From: an uncultured Clostridia bacterium
GTDB lineage: Bacteria; Bacillota; Clostridia; Christensenellales; Borkfalkiaceae
Direction: 5' to 3'
DNA: 34,013 nt
Assembly: GCA_946540675.1 (NCBI GenBank)
Contig: CAMNIW010000003.1
Span: forward strand, 1 to 34,013
The position numbers were made by a program, and so were the translations under genes. Below are positions 1 through 8,300 of this stretch, in pieces (positions within the stretch are counted from its first letter, which is position 1; every line of letters starts with the position of its first letter). The notes beneath the pieces are model-generated. The model worked only from the letters and a program-made list of their open reading frames with translations, was not told the DNA's origin and searched no databases.

Positions 1-126
1 TCACAAACGCACCAAACGCCAAAGTACGCGCCGACGTACCACGGGTAAAAGTTGCAAACCACGGCACGGTCGCCGTCGCGGACGCCGTCGCTCCAATACC
101 CGCCGCAAATGAACGCGTGAAGCGCG
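1..126 (-). repeat. DGR variable region, allele 1 (VR)
   Basis: This is aligned without gaps to the template repeat at 33215-33340. The plus-strand differences are at 23, 26, 31, 32, 38, 49, 50, 58, 59, 79, 89, 91 and 98. In every case the template base is T on the + strand, which is A in the coding sense, as expected of adenine-directed mutagenic retrohoming. The first 22 bases (with flank) have no template adenine changed and are the likely initiation-of-mutagenic-homology end, beside the stop codon. Homology stops after position 126. In protein terms the template Asn codons become Tyr, Ser, Asp, Val, Phe, Tyr, Gly and Tyr, one His becomes Arg and one Ile becomes Phe. Confidence 0.95.
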
Positions 127-1103
127 GTTGCGCTTGGAATATATGCGTCGCCGTGTCCGCTGCCTAAAACGTCCTGCCACGCCCACGCGGACGCCGTAGG
201 ATCAAGGCAAAATTCGTCTACCCATTTCCAAACGTTACCCACAAGATCGCGGATATTAACCGCCGAAACCGCGTAAGTCACATTGCCGCAAAGTGTACGG
301 GCGGTGTTTCCGGTTGCGCTCCATGCGTAAGTATTGTTGTTATCCTGCCCCTCGGGAGATCCGAAAGCGGCTTGACAAAACTCCGCGTAAGTTGGTAAAC
401 GCTTACCGACGCGGCGGGCTTTCTCGTTGGCAATGTACCAATCAAGCCCCTCTGTTCCGGTAATAGGGTTTGCGCCCTTGACGGTAGCCAATCCGCCGTC
501 GCCGTCGTCTGATGAAAGGTAAATGTCGCCCCAAAGTCCATTACCGATATAAACCATTCCGGCGGGGTCGCACTTCGGACGGAATAAAAGCGTCCATACG
601 GAGTTAGGAACAACGCCGTTATAAACGTTTGATTGCCAACCGCTGCCGTTCTCTACGCCGGAAGCATTGACCGGAATACCTGCGTCGCTAACCTTTCTTA
701 CTACGCCGTAATGGAAACCACCGATACGGCGGGAATTTGCGGCGGTGTAACCGCTTGGAAACGCTACGGAAGTCGAAATCTTGTAAATTTCGTTCTGATC
801 CACGGTTTCGTCGCCGTTTGTAGGGTCACAAATGAAAATATTGTAATCTGTACCAACGGTAAACGCTGCCCCGCTATCAAGGTCGGCGGGTGTAAGTGTT
901 GCCGCGGTTGTCTTAAAGATCGAAGATCCTACGGCGATAAGAAGATCGCCCATAACTTCGATTTCGTCCGGCGCGTCTTCGCCTGCTGCATAGATAAACG
1001 CTTTTTCCCTTGCTACAATGTCGCCCATTGTGGCAAGTTTGGCGGTTGTAATCTTTGCTTTTGCGCTCTGCATTGACTCGTCGTAAAGAAAAAACTTTGC
1101 CAT
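1..1103 (-). CDS. DGR target protein, C-type-lectin fold (FGE-sulfatase type), probable tail-tip receptor binder; 3' end beyond the window start
   Basis: The ATG at 1103 follows a strong GAAAGGAG site. The frame stays open to base 1, giving 367 codons plus two bases. Joined to 33896-33905 (circular genome) it ends with Asp-Ser-Gln and TAA, for 370 residues. The C-terminal third has the GNVWKWVDEF signature near residues 288-297 and a GDRAV/PWY core typical of the formylglycine-generating-enzyme (CLec) fold used by many DGR targets. Residues from about 326 to the end correspond to the template repeat at 33214-33340. All 13 differences between this copy and the template fall on template adenines (coding sense). 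The N-terminal ~120 residues are unlike the lectin domain and probably attach the protein to the tail. It is last in the tail gene run, after an appendage protein, which fits a receptor-binding role (inference). Confidence 0.93.
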   Translation of the reverse strand, partial: MAKFFLYDESMQSAKAKITTAKLATMGDIVAREKAFIYAAGEDAPDEIEVMGDLLIAVGSSIFKTTAATLTPADLDSGAAFTVGTDYNIFICDPTNGDETVDQNEIYKISTSVAFPSGYTAANSRRIGGFHYGVVRKVSDAGIPVNASGVENGSGWQSNVYNGVVPNSVWTLLFRPKCDPAGMVYIGNGLWGDIYLSSDDGDGGLATVKGANPITGTEGLDWYIANEKARRVGKRLPTYAEFCQAAFGSPEGQDNNNTYAWSATGNTARTLCGNVTYAVSAVNIRDLVGNVWKWVDEFCLDPTASAWAWQDVLGSGHGDAYIPSATALHAFICGGYWSDGVRDGDRAVVCNFYPWYVGAYFGVWCVC

Positions 1104-1121
1104 TTTATAAACTCCTTTCTT

Positions 1122-1556
1122 TTATGCCTGCAACTGTTCCAAAATCTCGTCGATTTCTTCTTCCGTAATATCCATTTTTTCGTAGATACTCGGAATTTTA
1201 ACAAGGTCAAATGTTGTTGCCCCTGCCGTTACCGCCTTGTTTGTAACAATGTCGCTTGTGATAAACGAAACGTTGCCGTGTTCGTCCGGTTCGCTCTGAT
1301 TGTGTGTGACGCTCTTAACGATAACGTCCACGTTGCCAACGCGTGCCGCGCTGCCCTCGTCTGCTTCCGCAAGATAGTTTACGTTTACCGTCTTGCGGTC
1401 GCTTGAAATCTCGTTGATGATCGCTTTGTCGTAGTTAAGGTTTTTAATTCTGTTGATCTCTTTGATAACGTCTTTAGCCTTAACTAAACCTTGCTTATAC
1501 ATTTCGAGATAATTAAAAAAATCTGCCCTACAATTTATTTTTACTTTGTATGCCAT
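1122..1556 (-). CDS. Unknown protein between tail appendage and DGR target
   Basis: 144 residues, with an ATG at 1556 preceded by AAAGGGG. I do not recognise a family. The N-terminal half is basic and helical (KAKDVIKEINRIKNL), the middle reads as beta strands, and the last 20 residues are very acidic (ITEEEIDEILEQL). There is no signal peptide or membrane segment. It lies between the baseplate appendage gene and the DGR target gene with short gaps on both sides, so it is translated from the same late mRNA. A chaperone, or an adaptor between appendage and variable tip, is possible, but this rests on position only. Confidence 0.8.
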   Translation of the reverse strand: MAYKVKINCRADFFNYLEMYKQGLVKAKDVIKEINRIKNLNYDKAIINEISSDRKTVNVNYLAEADEGSAARVGNVDVIVKSVTHNQSEPDEHGNVSFITSDIVTNKAVTAGATTFDLVKIPSIYEKMDITEEEIDEILEQLQA

Positions 1557-1581
1557 TTTTAAGCCCCTTTCTTTGAAATGC

Positions 1582-2664
1582 TTAATTGCTGCTTGCTACA
1601 TACGCGCCCACATATCCGCCAACGTAAGCGTAACCCGCGTCGTTGTAGATCTTAAAGTTGACCGTTTCGGTTGTCTTTGTATGGTCAAGCGTGAATGTGT
1701 GCGGAATAACCGTATAATCGTCGTTTGCTGCTTCGACGGTATAGTCGCCGTGTTCTGTAAGAAGAAGCGGTTTTGTTTCGTCGTATGTGTAGCGTGTGAC
1801 TTTTCCGGTTGTGGTGTTGGTTGCCACGATCACGAAGTCGGTTAATGTTTCCTGCGTTCCGTTTTCAAACGATAACTTGGTCGCAAGATCTTTCGCCATA
1901 ACTCCGGTTGTGTTCTTGATCTCGTCGATCTGATTTTGCAACATTGCCGCGGTCGCTTCGCCGATAAGATCTTTCATTTCTTCGTAAAGATCGTCAAACC
2001 TTGTATGCTGAATTTCTGCATAACTTGTAAAGTCTGCAAGCATTGATCTATACGCCGCGCTTCCTTGGTCTTCCAAATTATGAATAACCGCAAGATAGGT
2101 CGCGTACTGTTGTGTAATCATTGCTTGATAACGTGCGAAGTAGGCGTTAAATTGCTCCGTGATCTGTGAAAAATCAATCTCTTTTACGGTCGAAACTACC
2201 CAACCGCAAAGATCCGCGTCCGCGCGGGTGTCTGTGATGTTTTCTTGTGTGATCGCGATTGTTCCGGCTGCGACGTAGATTTCCGCCAACTTTAAGTCAT
2301 AATATGCGCCGGATCTTACGATTTCGGGCGCGGTCGGATTTTCTGCATAACCGCCTTTTTGAATGTAGATATAAATATCGCGTTCGGTGTCGTCCCTGCG
2401 CAAAACAACGTTGTCGATACGGTTTAGTGTACCGCTTGCCGTTTCAAGGTCGAATGTCTGCGCGTTTCGGAAGTTCTTAACCTTTGCGCCTATATTGCAA
2501 TAACCCTTTGCAACTGTGACGCTCATATCGTCGTTTGCGGTTACTTGCATTTGACCGTTAAAAACGCCCGTTACGAAGAAAGGTTTTAACCAATCCGTCA
2601 TATCGTCCGCGTCGTAAACTCTGTCGCCCTCTACGGAATTGTAAAAGTATGCGTATTCGCTCAT
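1582..2664 (-). CDS. Baseplate/tail appendage protein (BppU- or fibre-like)
   Basis: 360 residues from an ATG at 2664, five bases after the stop of the hub gene. The N-terminal ~150 residues (FYNSVEGDRVYDADDMTDW, then a beta-rich part with YIYIQKGG and DTRAD) resemble the conserved N terminus of appendage proteins that dock on siphophage baseplates in Bacillota. It is followed by a helical, Gln-rich stretch (about residues 165-260), likely a trimeric coiled coil, and a C-terminal beta domain. Position after Dit and the Gp37-like hub supports a peripheral baseplate role. The start has little spacing for a ribosome binding site, so it may be coupled to the upstream gene. The exact family is uncertain. 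Confidence 0.72.
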   Translation of the reverse strand: MSEYAYFYNSVEGDRVYDADDMTDWLKPFFVTGVFNGQMQVTANDDMSVTVAKGYCNIGAKVKNFRNAQTFDLETASGTLNRIDNVVLRRDDTERDIYIYIQKGGYAENPTAPEIVRSGAYYDLKLAEIYVAAGTIAITQENITDTRADADLCGWVVSTVKEIDFSQITEQFNAYFARYQAMITQQYATYLAVIHNLEDQGSAAYRSMLADFTSYAEIQHTRFDDLYEEMKDLIGEATAAMLQNQIDEIKNTTGVMAKDLATKLSFENGTQETLTDFVIVATNTTTGKVTRYTYDETKPLLLTEHGDYTVEAANDDYTVIPHTFTLDHTKTTETVNFKIYNDAGYAYVGGYVGAYVASSN

Positions 2665-2668
2665 TGTA

Positions 2669-3712
2669 TTAGTCCCCCCAATCTATCGTTTCGGGAAGTG
2701 GATCGCCCAAAGTTGGTACTACATACCCCCCGCCGTATTCGTAAACCTCTTGGATCTCGGTAATACGCTTGTTCATATACAAACCCCACGATTTCTTTTT
2801 GACGGTCACAATGTCGCCCAAATCGTAGTCGTCTTTATACTTGAAGTTGATTTCCGGCGCGGTTTCACACTCTAAACTTTCCGCTTCGATTGCTTCGTTT
2901 AACGCTTCATATCCGCGTTGTTTTAATACTTCTTTATATTGCGCCGCCGTTAGGTTCTCCGGTGATAAATCGCGGGCGTCAACGAATAATTCGCGAAGCC
3001 CTAAACCCTCGCCCCCGCCTACCGTGACGACAACGCGGTCGCTTCCGTCGCCCTGCCCGCCTACAATAGCGCAAGTCTTCAAGGCTTGGTCGTTAAACTT
3101 ATAAATCGCATTTGTAAGGTTGTTATAGTCTTCGGAGAAAATAACGCGGTTGTGTTCGCTTTGTGCGAAACTGTGATCCGTTCCTTTCATAGTGTCAAAT
3201 ACGATTTTGTGGGCGTCGAAGTCCGGCGTAAACCGATACCCGATAAGCCCGTATTTTGCAATTTTTGTTTGAACGACTTGTAAATTTCTATAAGTCGCTT
3301 GAAAAGAAACGCGATCGTCGAAGCCGTGAAGTTCTCCCAACTCTACAAGCGGGATCGGAACGCAAGCCGTAAGAAGTTCGCGCATAACTACTTCGATCTT
3401 TGCGTTGTCATAATTTACCGTTCCTTTGATGATCCGGCGATCCATATACGAAGAAAGGAAGCGTCCTTTTACTGTGATTTCGTTTTTAATGTCGCTTTCT
3501 TCTTTCTCTATGTCTTCAATAACGCCCGCTTCTTTCGCCCCTTTAATACTGACTATATTACCGCGTACAAATAACGAAAGGTTCTTTTGCGTGATCGGCG
3601 CGTGGATCTCGAAGTTTCCGGCTTCAAAAAACTTTCGCGTCCATATTAAGGACGTTTGGTTTTCGATCGTACCTTTGCGGTATAAATTCGCGTCGTAAAC
3701 TCTAATTTCCAT
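2669..3712 (-). CDS. Baseplate hub / tail protein, siphovirus Gp37-like
   Basis: 347 residues starting at 3712, seven bases from the end of the Dit-like gene. The opening MEIRVYDANLYRKG, a segment with FEIHAP and an IVSIKG strand, the mid region with VKGRFLSSYMDRR, and the C-terminal DLGDIVTVKKKSWG match my memory of the ReqiPepy6 Gp37-like family. These are virus-type hub proteins that act like the N-terminal part of Tal/gp27 in Gram-positive siphophages. They close the distal end of the tail tube and carry fibres. No peptidase or lysozyme domain follows, so tail-associated wall cleavage is not evident here. Confidence 0.82.
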   Translation of the reverse strand: MEIRVYDANLYRKGTIENQTSLIWTRKFFEAGNFEIHAPITQKNLSLFVRGNIVSIKGAKEAGVIEDIEKEESDIKNEITVKGRFLSSYMDRRIIKGTVNYDNAKIEVVMRELLTACVPIPLVELGELHGFDDRVSFQATYRNLQVVQTKIAKYGLIGYRFTPDFDAHKIVFDTMKGTDHSFAQSEHNRVIFSEDYNNLTNAIYKFNDQALKTCAIVGGQGDGSDRVVVTVGGGEGLGLRELFVDARDLSPENLTAAQYKEVLKQRGYEALNEAIEAESLECETAPEINFKYKDDYDLGDIVTVKKKSWGLYMNKRITEIQEVYEYGGGYVVPTLGDPLPETIDWGD

Positions 3713-3718
3713 AAGTTC

Positions 3719-4600
3719 TTAAACTCCTAAATAACGGAAGCGGTAAGTAATTGTAACGTTCATATAGTCGCGCCCTGCTGCCGCTGCATAAGTAAACGTA
3801 TTCTTGCCGTGTACTAACTGTATAAAGTCCGATCCCTCGTCTAAATACTCGTTGATTTCCGTTTCTTCTTCGCCGTCTATAAGGTAAACGGCTTTTTCGT
3901 TTGTTCCGGTTGTTATGCGGATCTTTTGCCCTCTCGAAATCGAAAGCGGGTTGTTATCCGTTCCGATCTTGATATATTCTTCCTGCTCGGTGTGATATAT
4001 CGCGGGGTTTGTTACCGCTCCCATTGCTTCGATAAGTATTTCAATACCGATATTGTCCGCCGCGCTATCGTTGTCAATCTCTTTGATGATTTCCGCCACT
4101 CTTTCGCCGAACGGTTCTTTTTCTGCAATAAAGCAATGTGGAAACTCGAAGCGCGCTTCCCAGCCCGCCATTGTAACGATTGTGTCTTCTTCGTCCTTGA
4201 AGAAAGGATCGGGGCATATAAGGGAAATAACCGCGTTGCGGACAACGCCTTTTTCGTCAATCTCGATTGACTCGACGCGATAGTCAATAATGCGTCGTTC
4301 GTCTTCTTCCGAATAGGTTAGTTGTCCGTTTGTCTTCGGTTTAAAACACTTATAAAGCAAATTGCGGTAATAAACGTGTTTCTTCGATATGTGGGCGGTA
4401 ATAACAATGTTTCTTTGCTGCGTTACGCTGCCTTGGTATGTTGACCCGTCAACCGTTGTATTTTCCGACGTGGTTACTTTGTTTGTTACGCTCATAACGC
4501 CGTCTACGCTTTCCAAAAAGAACGCGCTTTCGTCGTCATAATCGAAAGTGACTTCGACGTCGTCTTCGTTTTTACAAATGATCTTTCTATCTGCGCTCAT
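3719..4600 (-). CDS. Distal tail protein (Dit), siphovirus tail component
   Basis: 293 residues from an ATG at 4600, directly after the tape measure gene, which is the conserved place of Dit. The N-terminal half has the usual pattern of a ring-forming Dit domain: GSTYQGSVTQQRNIVI, then YYRNLLYKCF and a DYRVESIEID strand followed by ISLICPDPFF. The C-terminal ~130 residues form a second beta-sandwich-like part. Dit forms the hexameric ring joining the tail tube to hub and appendages. The Dit, hub, appendage order is intact. Confidence 0.88.
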   Translation of the reverse strand: MSADRKIICKNEDDVEVTFDYDDESAFFLESVDGVMSVTNKVTTSENTTVDGSTYQGSVTQQRNIVITAHISKKHVYYRNLLYKCFKPKTNGQLTYSEEDERRIIDYRVESIEIDEKGVVRNAVISLICPDPFFKDEEDTIVTMAGWEARFEFPHCFIAEKEPFGERVAEIIKEIDNDSAADNIGIEILIEAMGAVTNPAIYHTEQEEYIKIGTDNNPLSISRGQKIRITTGTNEKAVYLIDGEEETEINEYLDEGSDFIQLVHGKNTFTYAAAAGRDYMNVTITYRFRYLGV

Positions 4601-4603
4601 TGC

Positions 4604-7585
4604 TTACCCCTTTTGTAATGCTAAAACCATGTTTCGGGTTTGGTTTCTTGTCTGTCTGCCTACCTCATAAGGCGATAAGGCTTTCGGACTCTGAATATAA
4701 TTGTTTTGTATGAAATCGCCGCGCCCGCCTGCTGCCTGCTGCAATGTGTCGGATCTGTTCTTGTCCGAAAGCGGCGTTACGATTGCGCGCCCGTTTGCTA
4801 CGGTCAAAAGTTCCGCGCCTGCTTCTCCGACGATTGCTTGACCTTTTGAAAGGACGCCGCCTTTCGCAAGTCTTGGAAGTGATATTCTTGATAAACTGCC
4901 GATTGAAACCCCGGGTATTTCGTTTATGACTCCGATAACGCCGTTTATAGCATTTACGAAGCCGTTTACAATATTTTCGATTGTTCCGAATACTGAATTA
5001 CAAGCGGACTTAAACGCGCCCATAACTCCGTCGGCGACTTTCTGCCCTGCGTCCTTAAAGATCCCCGTTATCTTATTCCAAAGATCCGTAAAGAATTGCG
5101 GTATTGCTGAAAAGGCGTTTTTAATTGCCTGCGCCGCCGCGTTGAATTTCTCCGAAAAGAACGTTGCCACGTTTGCGAATACGTTCTTTATATCCGTCCA
5201 ACGTGCCGAAAACCATTGTCCGATCCCTTTGAAGATATTAACAATGTTGTTGTAAGCATTGCTAAACATTGTTTGAAACCATGTTGCAACGGTTGATAAA
5301 GCGTTCTTTATGTCCGTCCAACGTGCGGCGAACCATTGCCCGATCGCCTTAAATACGTTTACAACGTTGTTATAGGCATTTTGAAACATAGTTAAAAACC
5401 ATGTTGCAACCGTTGATAAAGCGTTCTTTATGTCCGTCCAACGTGCGGCGAACCATTGCCCGATTGACATAAACGCATTTACGATATTGTTATAAGCGTT
5501 TGTAAACATAGTCCCGAACCACGTTGCGACCGTTGAAAAGATATTCTTTACGGTCGTCCAAACGCCGGAAAAGAACGTCGAAAGGAACGAAGCCCACGCG
5601 TTCAATATGTTTGTAATGAAACCTACGACGTTTTGCCACGCTGCCTTGATGTAAGTAAAGAAGCCGTCGAAATCGCCGTGAAGCAATGCGACAAGGGCGT
5701 TTATAATGTTCGTTACAAACTGAACGACGTTTGTTACCGCTGCAATAATGCTTGGAACGGCTGCCATTATGCCTTGTAATAATCTTTGAATGTAATTGAT
5801 CCATAATTCAAAGATAGGTTGTAACGCCTGCATAAGACTATCAAACGCCGCCTTTAGGTTTTCAAGAAGTGGTTTAATTGCTTCTACTAACTGATTAAAC
5901 GCCGTCTTGATCTGCTCCCACGCTGCGTTTACTTTATTTCTAAAATCTTCGTTTGTTTTATAAAAATACACAAACGCCGCAACTAACGCCGCTATTGCTG
6001 CAATAACTAAACCCACGGGCGAAGTTAAAGCGGCGATCGCGCCCTTTACTCCCCCGACTTTCGTTATTAGTCCGCCGAATTTTGTAACCAAACCGCCAAC
6101 GCCGGACGTTAGTTTTCCGAATATGGTTAAGGCGGGCGCAAGTGAAGCGACAAGCAATAAGATCTTGCCGATAAGGGCTTTTGTGTTTCCGTCTAAATTC
6201 TTAAACCATGTTGAAAACTGTTTGATTTTCTCCACGATTGAAGAAATTACGGGTTGAAGCGACGCCAATAGTTCGCCCGCAAGTTCTGATCCTGCAAGTT
6301 TCAAATTATTAAGGGCGACTTTTGCTTCGTCCCACGGATCAAGGGTTGCGTTAAATGTATCTTCAACGGTTGATCCGTAATCACTTAACGACGTTGTGAG
6401 ATCTTCAAGGGAAAAACGACCCTCGCGGATCGCCTGCGTCATTTCTGCCGCGCCTTTCTTGCCGAATAATTCCGTCGCGATCTGCAACGCTTCCGTTTCG
6501 CTTCCTGCGCTTTTGATCTTCTCTATGTTTTCGCCCAACGCTTCGTCAAGGGTCTTTCCCTCGGCGGTTGCGTTCTGCTGCGCTTTCTTTAAGGCTGCAA
6601 GGGCGGTCGCGCTATCAACGCCGGACGACTCGAATTGCGCAAGAAGATTTACGCTTTCGGTAAGCCCTAACCCCATTTCTTTAAGGGTTGCGCCGTTTGT
6701 CTGCAAGGCGGTTTCTAACGTTTCCATTGAAACGCCCGTGTCCTGCCCTGCTTTTGTCATAAGTCCTAAAACGTTCTTTGTTTCGCTGCTATCAACGCCG
6801 AATTTTTTCATAATGCTATCGACGCTATCAATAGCCCCGTTTAAGTCCGTCCCGTTGATCTCTGCAAACCGGATAAAGTCTTTTGAAAGATCCGTTAAAG
6901 TCTTCCCCGTTACTCCAAAGCGGGTGTTTACTTCTCCGACCGCCGTTCCTGCGTCTGCTGCCGTCGTCGGCAAGTTCGTAAATACGTCGTCCACGCTATC
7001 TTTAAGCCCGTCCAACGCTTCGCCCGTTGCTCCGGTCTTTGTAATAACGGTGTCGTAACCCTCGTCAAGTTCCATTGCGGAATGAACCGCCGCCGCGCCC
7101 ACGGCTGCCGCTGCTGCCGATAAAGGCGCAAGGGCTTTTCCCGCTGCCTGCATTTTGTCGCCTGCTGCCGAAATCTTGCCGCCTGCCGTTTCAAACTTTT
7201 GTCCTAACGTTTCGGCGTCTTTCTGCGTGTTCTGTAATTCCGTTTCAAGGCTTTTTAATTCTGTTTCGGTCTTGATGATCTCGGTTTCTAACGCGCGGTA
7301 TTTGTCTTCGCCCATTTCGCCGCGCTCGAACGCTTCGCGCGCCTGCTCCTGCGCCGTTTTAAGGGTGTCTAACTTCTCTTTTGTATTCGATACCGCTTGT
7401 TGTAATAACTCTTGCTTTTTGGCGGTAAGTTCTACGTTTTTCGGGTCAAGTTTAAGGGCATTATTTACCGCCTTTAATTCGTTTTGTAACGATTTCGCGG
7501 TTGAATTAACCCCCTTTAATGCTTGATCTAACTTTTGTGTAGATCCCCCGATTTCTATTGTGATACCCTTAATGTTATTTGCCAT
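4604..7585 (-). CDS. Tail tape measure protein
   Basis: 993 residues. I chose the ATG at 7585 because GGAAAGGGTG sits about six bases upstream; a GTG at 7594 overlaps that site. The N-terminal ~160 residues are a long charged coiled coil (IGGSTQKLDQALKGVN). The PhageMin-type core follows (residues ~165-400). Hydrophobic helices come next (VGLVIAAIAALVAAFVYF and others), then Trp/Phe-rich tandem repeats of 40 residues (TVATWF, GQWFAARWTDIKN), and an Ala/Gly C-terminal segment with GEAGAEL. The protein sets tail length and is later injected. About 1,000 residues predicts a tail of roughly 150 nm by the usual 1.5 Angstrom per residue rule. Its start overlaps the downstream tail chaperone frame. 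Confidence 0.95.
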   Translation of the reverse strand: MANNIKGITIEIGGSTQKLDQALKGVNSTAKSLQNELKAVNNALKLDPKNVELTAKKQELLQQAVSNTKEKLDTLKTAQEQAREAFERGEMGEDKYRALETEIIKTETELKSLETELQNTQKDAETLGQKFETAGGKISAAGDKMQAAGKALAPLSAAAAAVGAAAVHSAMELDEGYDTVITKTGATGEALDGLKDSVDDVFTNLPTTAADAGTAVGEVNTRFGVTGKTLTDLSKDFIRFAEINGTDLNGAIDSVDSIMKKFGVDSSETKNVLGLMTKAGQDTGVSMETLETALQTNGATLKEMGLGLTESVNLLAQFESSGVDSATALAALKKAQQNATAEGKTLDEALGENIEKIKSAGSETEALQIATELFGKKGAAEMTQAIREGRFSLEDLTTSLSDYGSTVEDTFNATLDPWDEAKVALNNLKLAGSELAGELLASLQPVISSIVEKIKQFSTWFKNLDGNTKALIGKILLLVASLAPALTIFGKLTSGVGGLVTKFGGLITKVGGVKGAIAALTSPVGLVIAAIAALVAAFVYFYKTNEDFRNKVNAAWEQIKTAFNQLVEAIKPLLENLKAAFDSLMQALQPIFELWINYIQRLLQGIMAAVPSIIAAVTNVVQFVTNIINALVALLHGDFDGFFTYIKAAWQNVVGFITNILNAWASFLSTFFSGVWTTVKNIFSTVATWFGTMFTNAYNNIVNAFMSIGQWFAARWTDIKNALSTVATWFLTMFQNAYNNVVNVFKAIGQWFAARWTDIKNALSTVATWFQTMFSNAYNNIVNIFKGIGQWFSARWTDIKNVFANVATFFSEKFNAAAQAIKNAFSAIPQFFTDLWNKITGIFKDAGQKVADGVMGAFKSACNSVFGTIENIVNGFVNAINGVIGVINEIPGVSIGSLSRISLPRLAKGGVLSKGQAIVGEAGAELLTVANGRAIVTPLSDKNRSDTLQQAAGGRGDFIQNNYIQSPKALSPYEVGRQTRNQTRNMVLALQKG
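5280..5519 (-). repeat. 120-bp tandem repeats in the tape measure gene
   Basis: The sequence around 5283-5345 recurs almost unchanged 120 bases later (5403-5465), with weaker copies on both sides (about 5163 and 5523). Each unit encodes 40 residues with TVATWF, AYNN and IGQWFAARWTDIKN. This is in-frame duplication of a tape measure module, a known way in which tail length changes. Confidence 0.85.
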
Positions 7586-7862
7586 ATTTCGCACCCTTTC
7601 CGAATTTCTCGCGAAGTTGCGATCTATCCGGTTTTGTTTGTGTCATTCTCCAACAATTTTCTAAATACTCGCGCCCGTCCTCGGTCTGATTTAAGTTGTA
7701 GATATAGGCTTCGCGCACATAAAACAAATATTCGTCAAACTCCAATTCGTCTATTTGCTTGAAGTTTAAGCCCGTATATGCTGCAACTAAATGTTCGCTT
7801 TCGGTTTCCGGCTTGTAATAATACTTTTGTTTTTTGCCCCCTGCGTAATAGGGCAACTTTAG
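7575..7862 (-). CDS. Tail assembly chaperone, frameshifted C-terminal part (T of G/GT)
   Basis: This open frame has no ATG near its beginning and no ribosome binding site; the first possible start is a TTG at 7856. It lies in the -1 frame of the preceding chaperone gene, and the switch point at the CCCAAAC heptamer (7862-7868) reads straight into it. A fused protein would have 109 + 95 residues. This part is rich in Tyr and charged residues and overlaps the tape measure start by 11 bases, matching the conserved G/GT arrangement of long-tailed phages. I therefore annotate it as the extension, not as a free-standing gene. Confidence 0.85.
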   Translation of the reverse strand, partial: LKLPYYAGGKKQKYYYKPETESEHLVAAYTGLNFKQIDELEFDEYLFYVREAYIYNLNQTEDGREYLENCWRMTQTKPDRSQLREKFGKGAKYGK

Positions 7863-8188
7863 TTTGGGTCGTCGGCAACTCCACCCACGAACGCGTAAAA
7901 CATTTTTATAAACTCGGTCATTTCCTCAATGTCGTAATTCTCGATCATGTAAGCGACCGTTACTTCCTCGTTGTTAAGGTTATTCGATAATGTTTCGGCA
8001 CAAAGCGCGCCGAATGTATCCATAATGTCGTCAATCTCGATTTCGTTTTCGTCTGTGTTCTGTAATGCCTGCAACTTCTCAAAAGTCTTTTTCTTCGGCA
8101 TTTTTACTTGTAATTTGCGATCGTCCTTTAATGTGACGTTAAAAAAGGATCTCTTAATCTTGTTAAAGTCAAATGATATGTTTGCCAT
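7859..8188 (-). CDS. Tail assembly chaperone (gpG-like)
   Basis: 109 residues from an ATG at 8188 with GAAAGGAG upstream. It begins MANISFDFNKIKRSFF and carries an acidic helical segment (EIEIDDIMDTF), a common look for small tail chaperones between tail tube and tape measure genes. These proteins coat the tape measure during tail assembly. The stop TAA at 7859-7861 directly follows a canonical slippery heptamer, so a fraction of ribosomes should make the longer GT form. Confidence 0.87.
   Translation of the reverse strand: MANISFDFNKIKRSFFNVTLKDDRKLQVKMPKKKTFEKLQALQNTDENEIEIDDIMDTFGALCAETLSNNLNNEEVTVAYMIENYDIEEMTEFIKMFYAFVGGVADDPN
7862..7868 (-). promoter_or_regulatory. Programmed -1 ribosomal frameshift site (CCCAAAC)
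   Basis: On the - strand the zero frame reads GAC CCA AAC TAA. This places C CCA AAC exactly as an X XXY YYZ slippery heptamer immediately before the stop. A one-base backward slip continues as CTA AAG TTG CCC into the downstream frame. Position and gene context match the conserved G/GT frameshift. Confidence 0.85.
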
Positions 8189-8231
8189 TTTGCAAAACTC
8201 CTTTCGTATTTCTGTTATAAGAAATTAGCGA

Positions 8232-8254
8232 CGGGCGGGAAGATAAACCGCCCG
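8232..8254 (-). terminator. GC-rich hairpin between tail tube and chaperone genes
   Basis: A 7-bp perfect stem CGGGCGG/CCGCCCG has a 9-base loop. No clear U run follows on the - strand, so it looks more like an attenuator or mRNA-stabilising stem lowering expression after the abundant tail tube gene than a full terminator. Confidence 0.55.
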
Positions 8255-8300
8255 ACCGCCGCTACTGTACTTTGTAATGTGGTTTACGGGCTATGATGTT

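Noticed and set aside
6396..7058. Long open frame on the + strand (220 codons) opposite the tape measure gene
   Set aside because: Lies wholly inside a well-supported gene on the other strand and has no ribosome binding site or recognisable protein features.
7575..7856. Free-standing gene with TTG start
   Set aside because: No ribosome binding site, and the frame joins exactly to the upstream gene by the CCCAAAC heptamer; better read as the frameshift extension.
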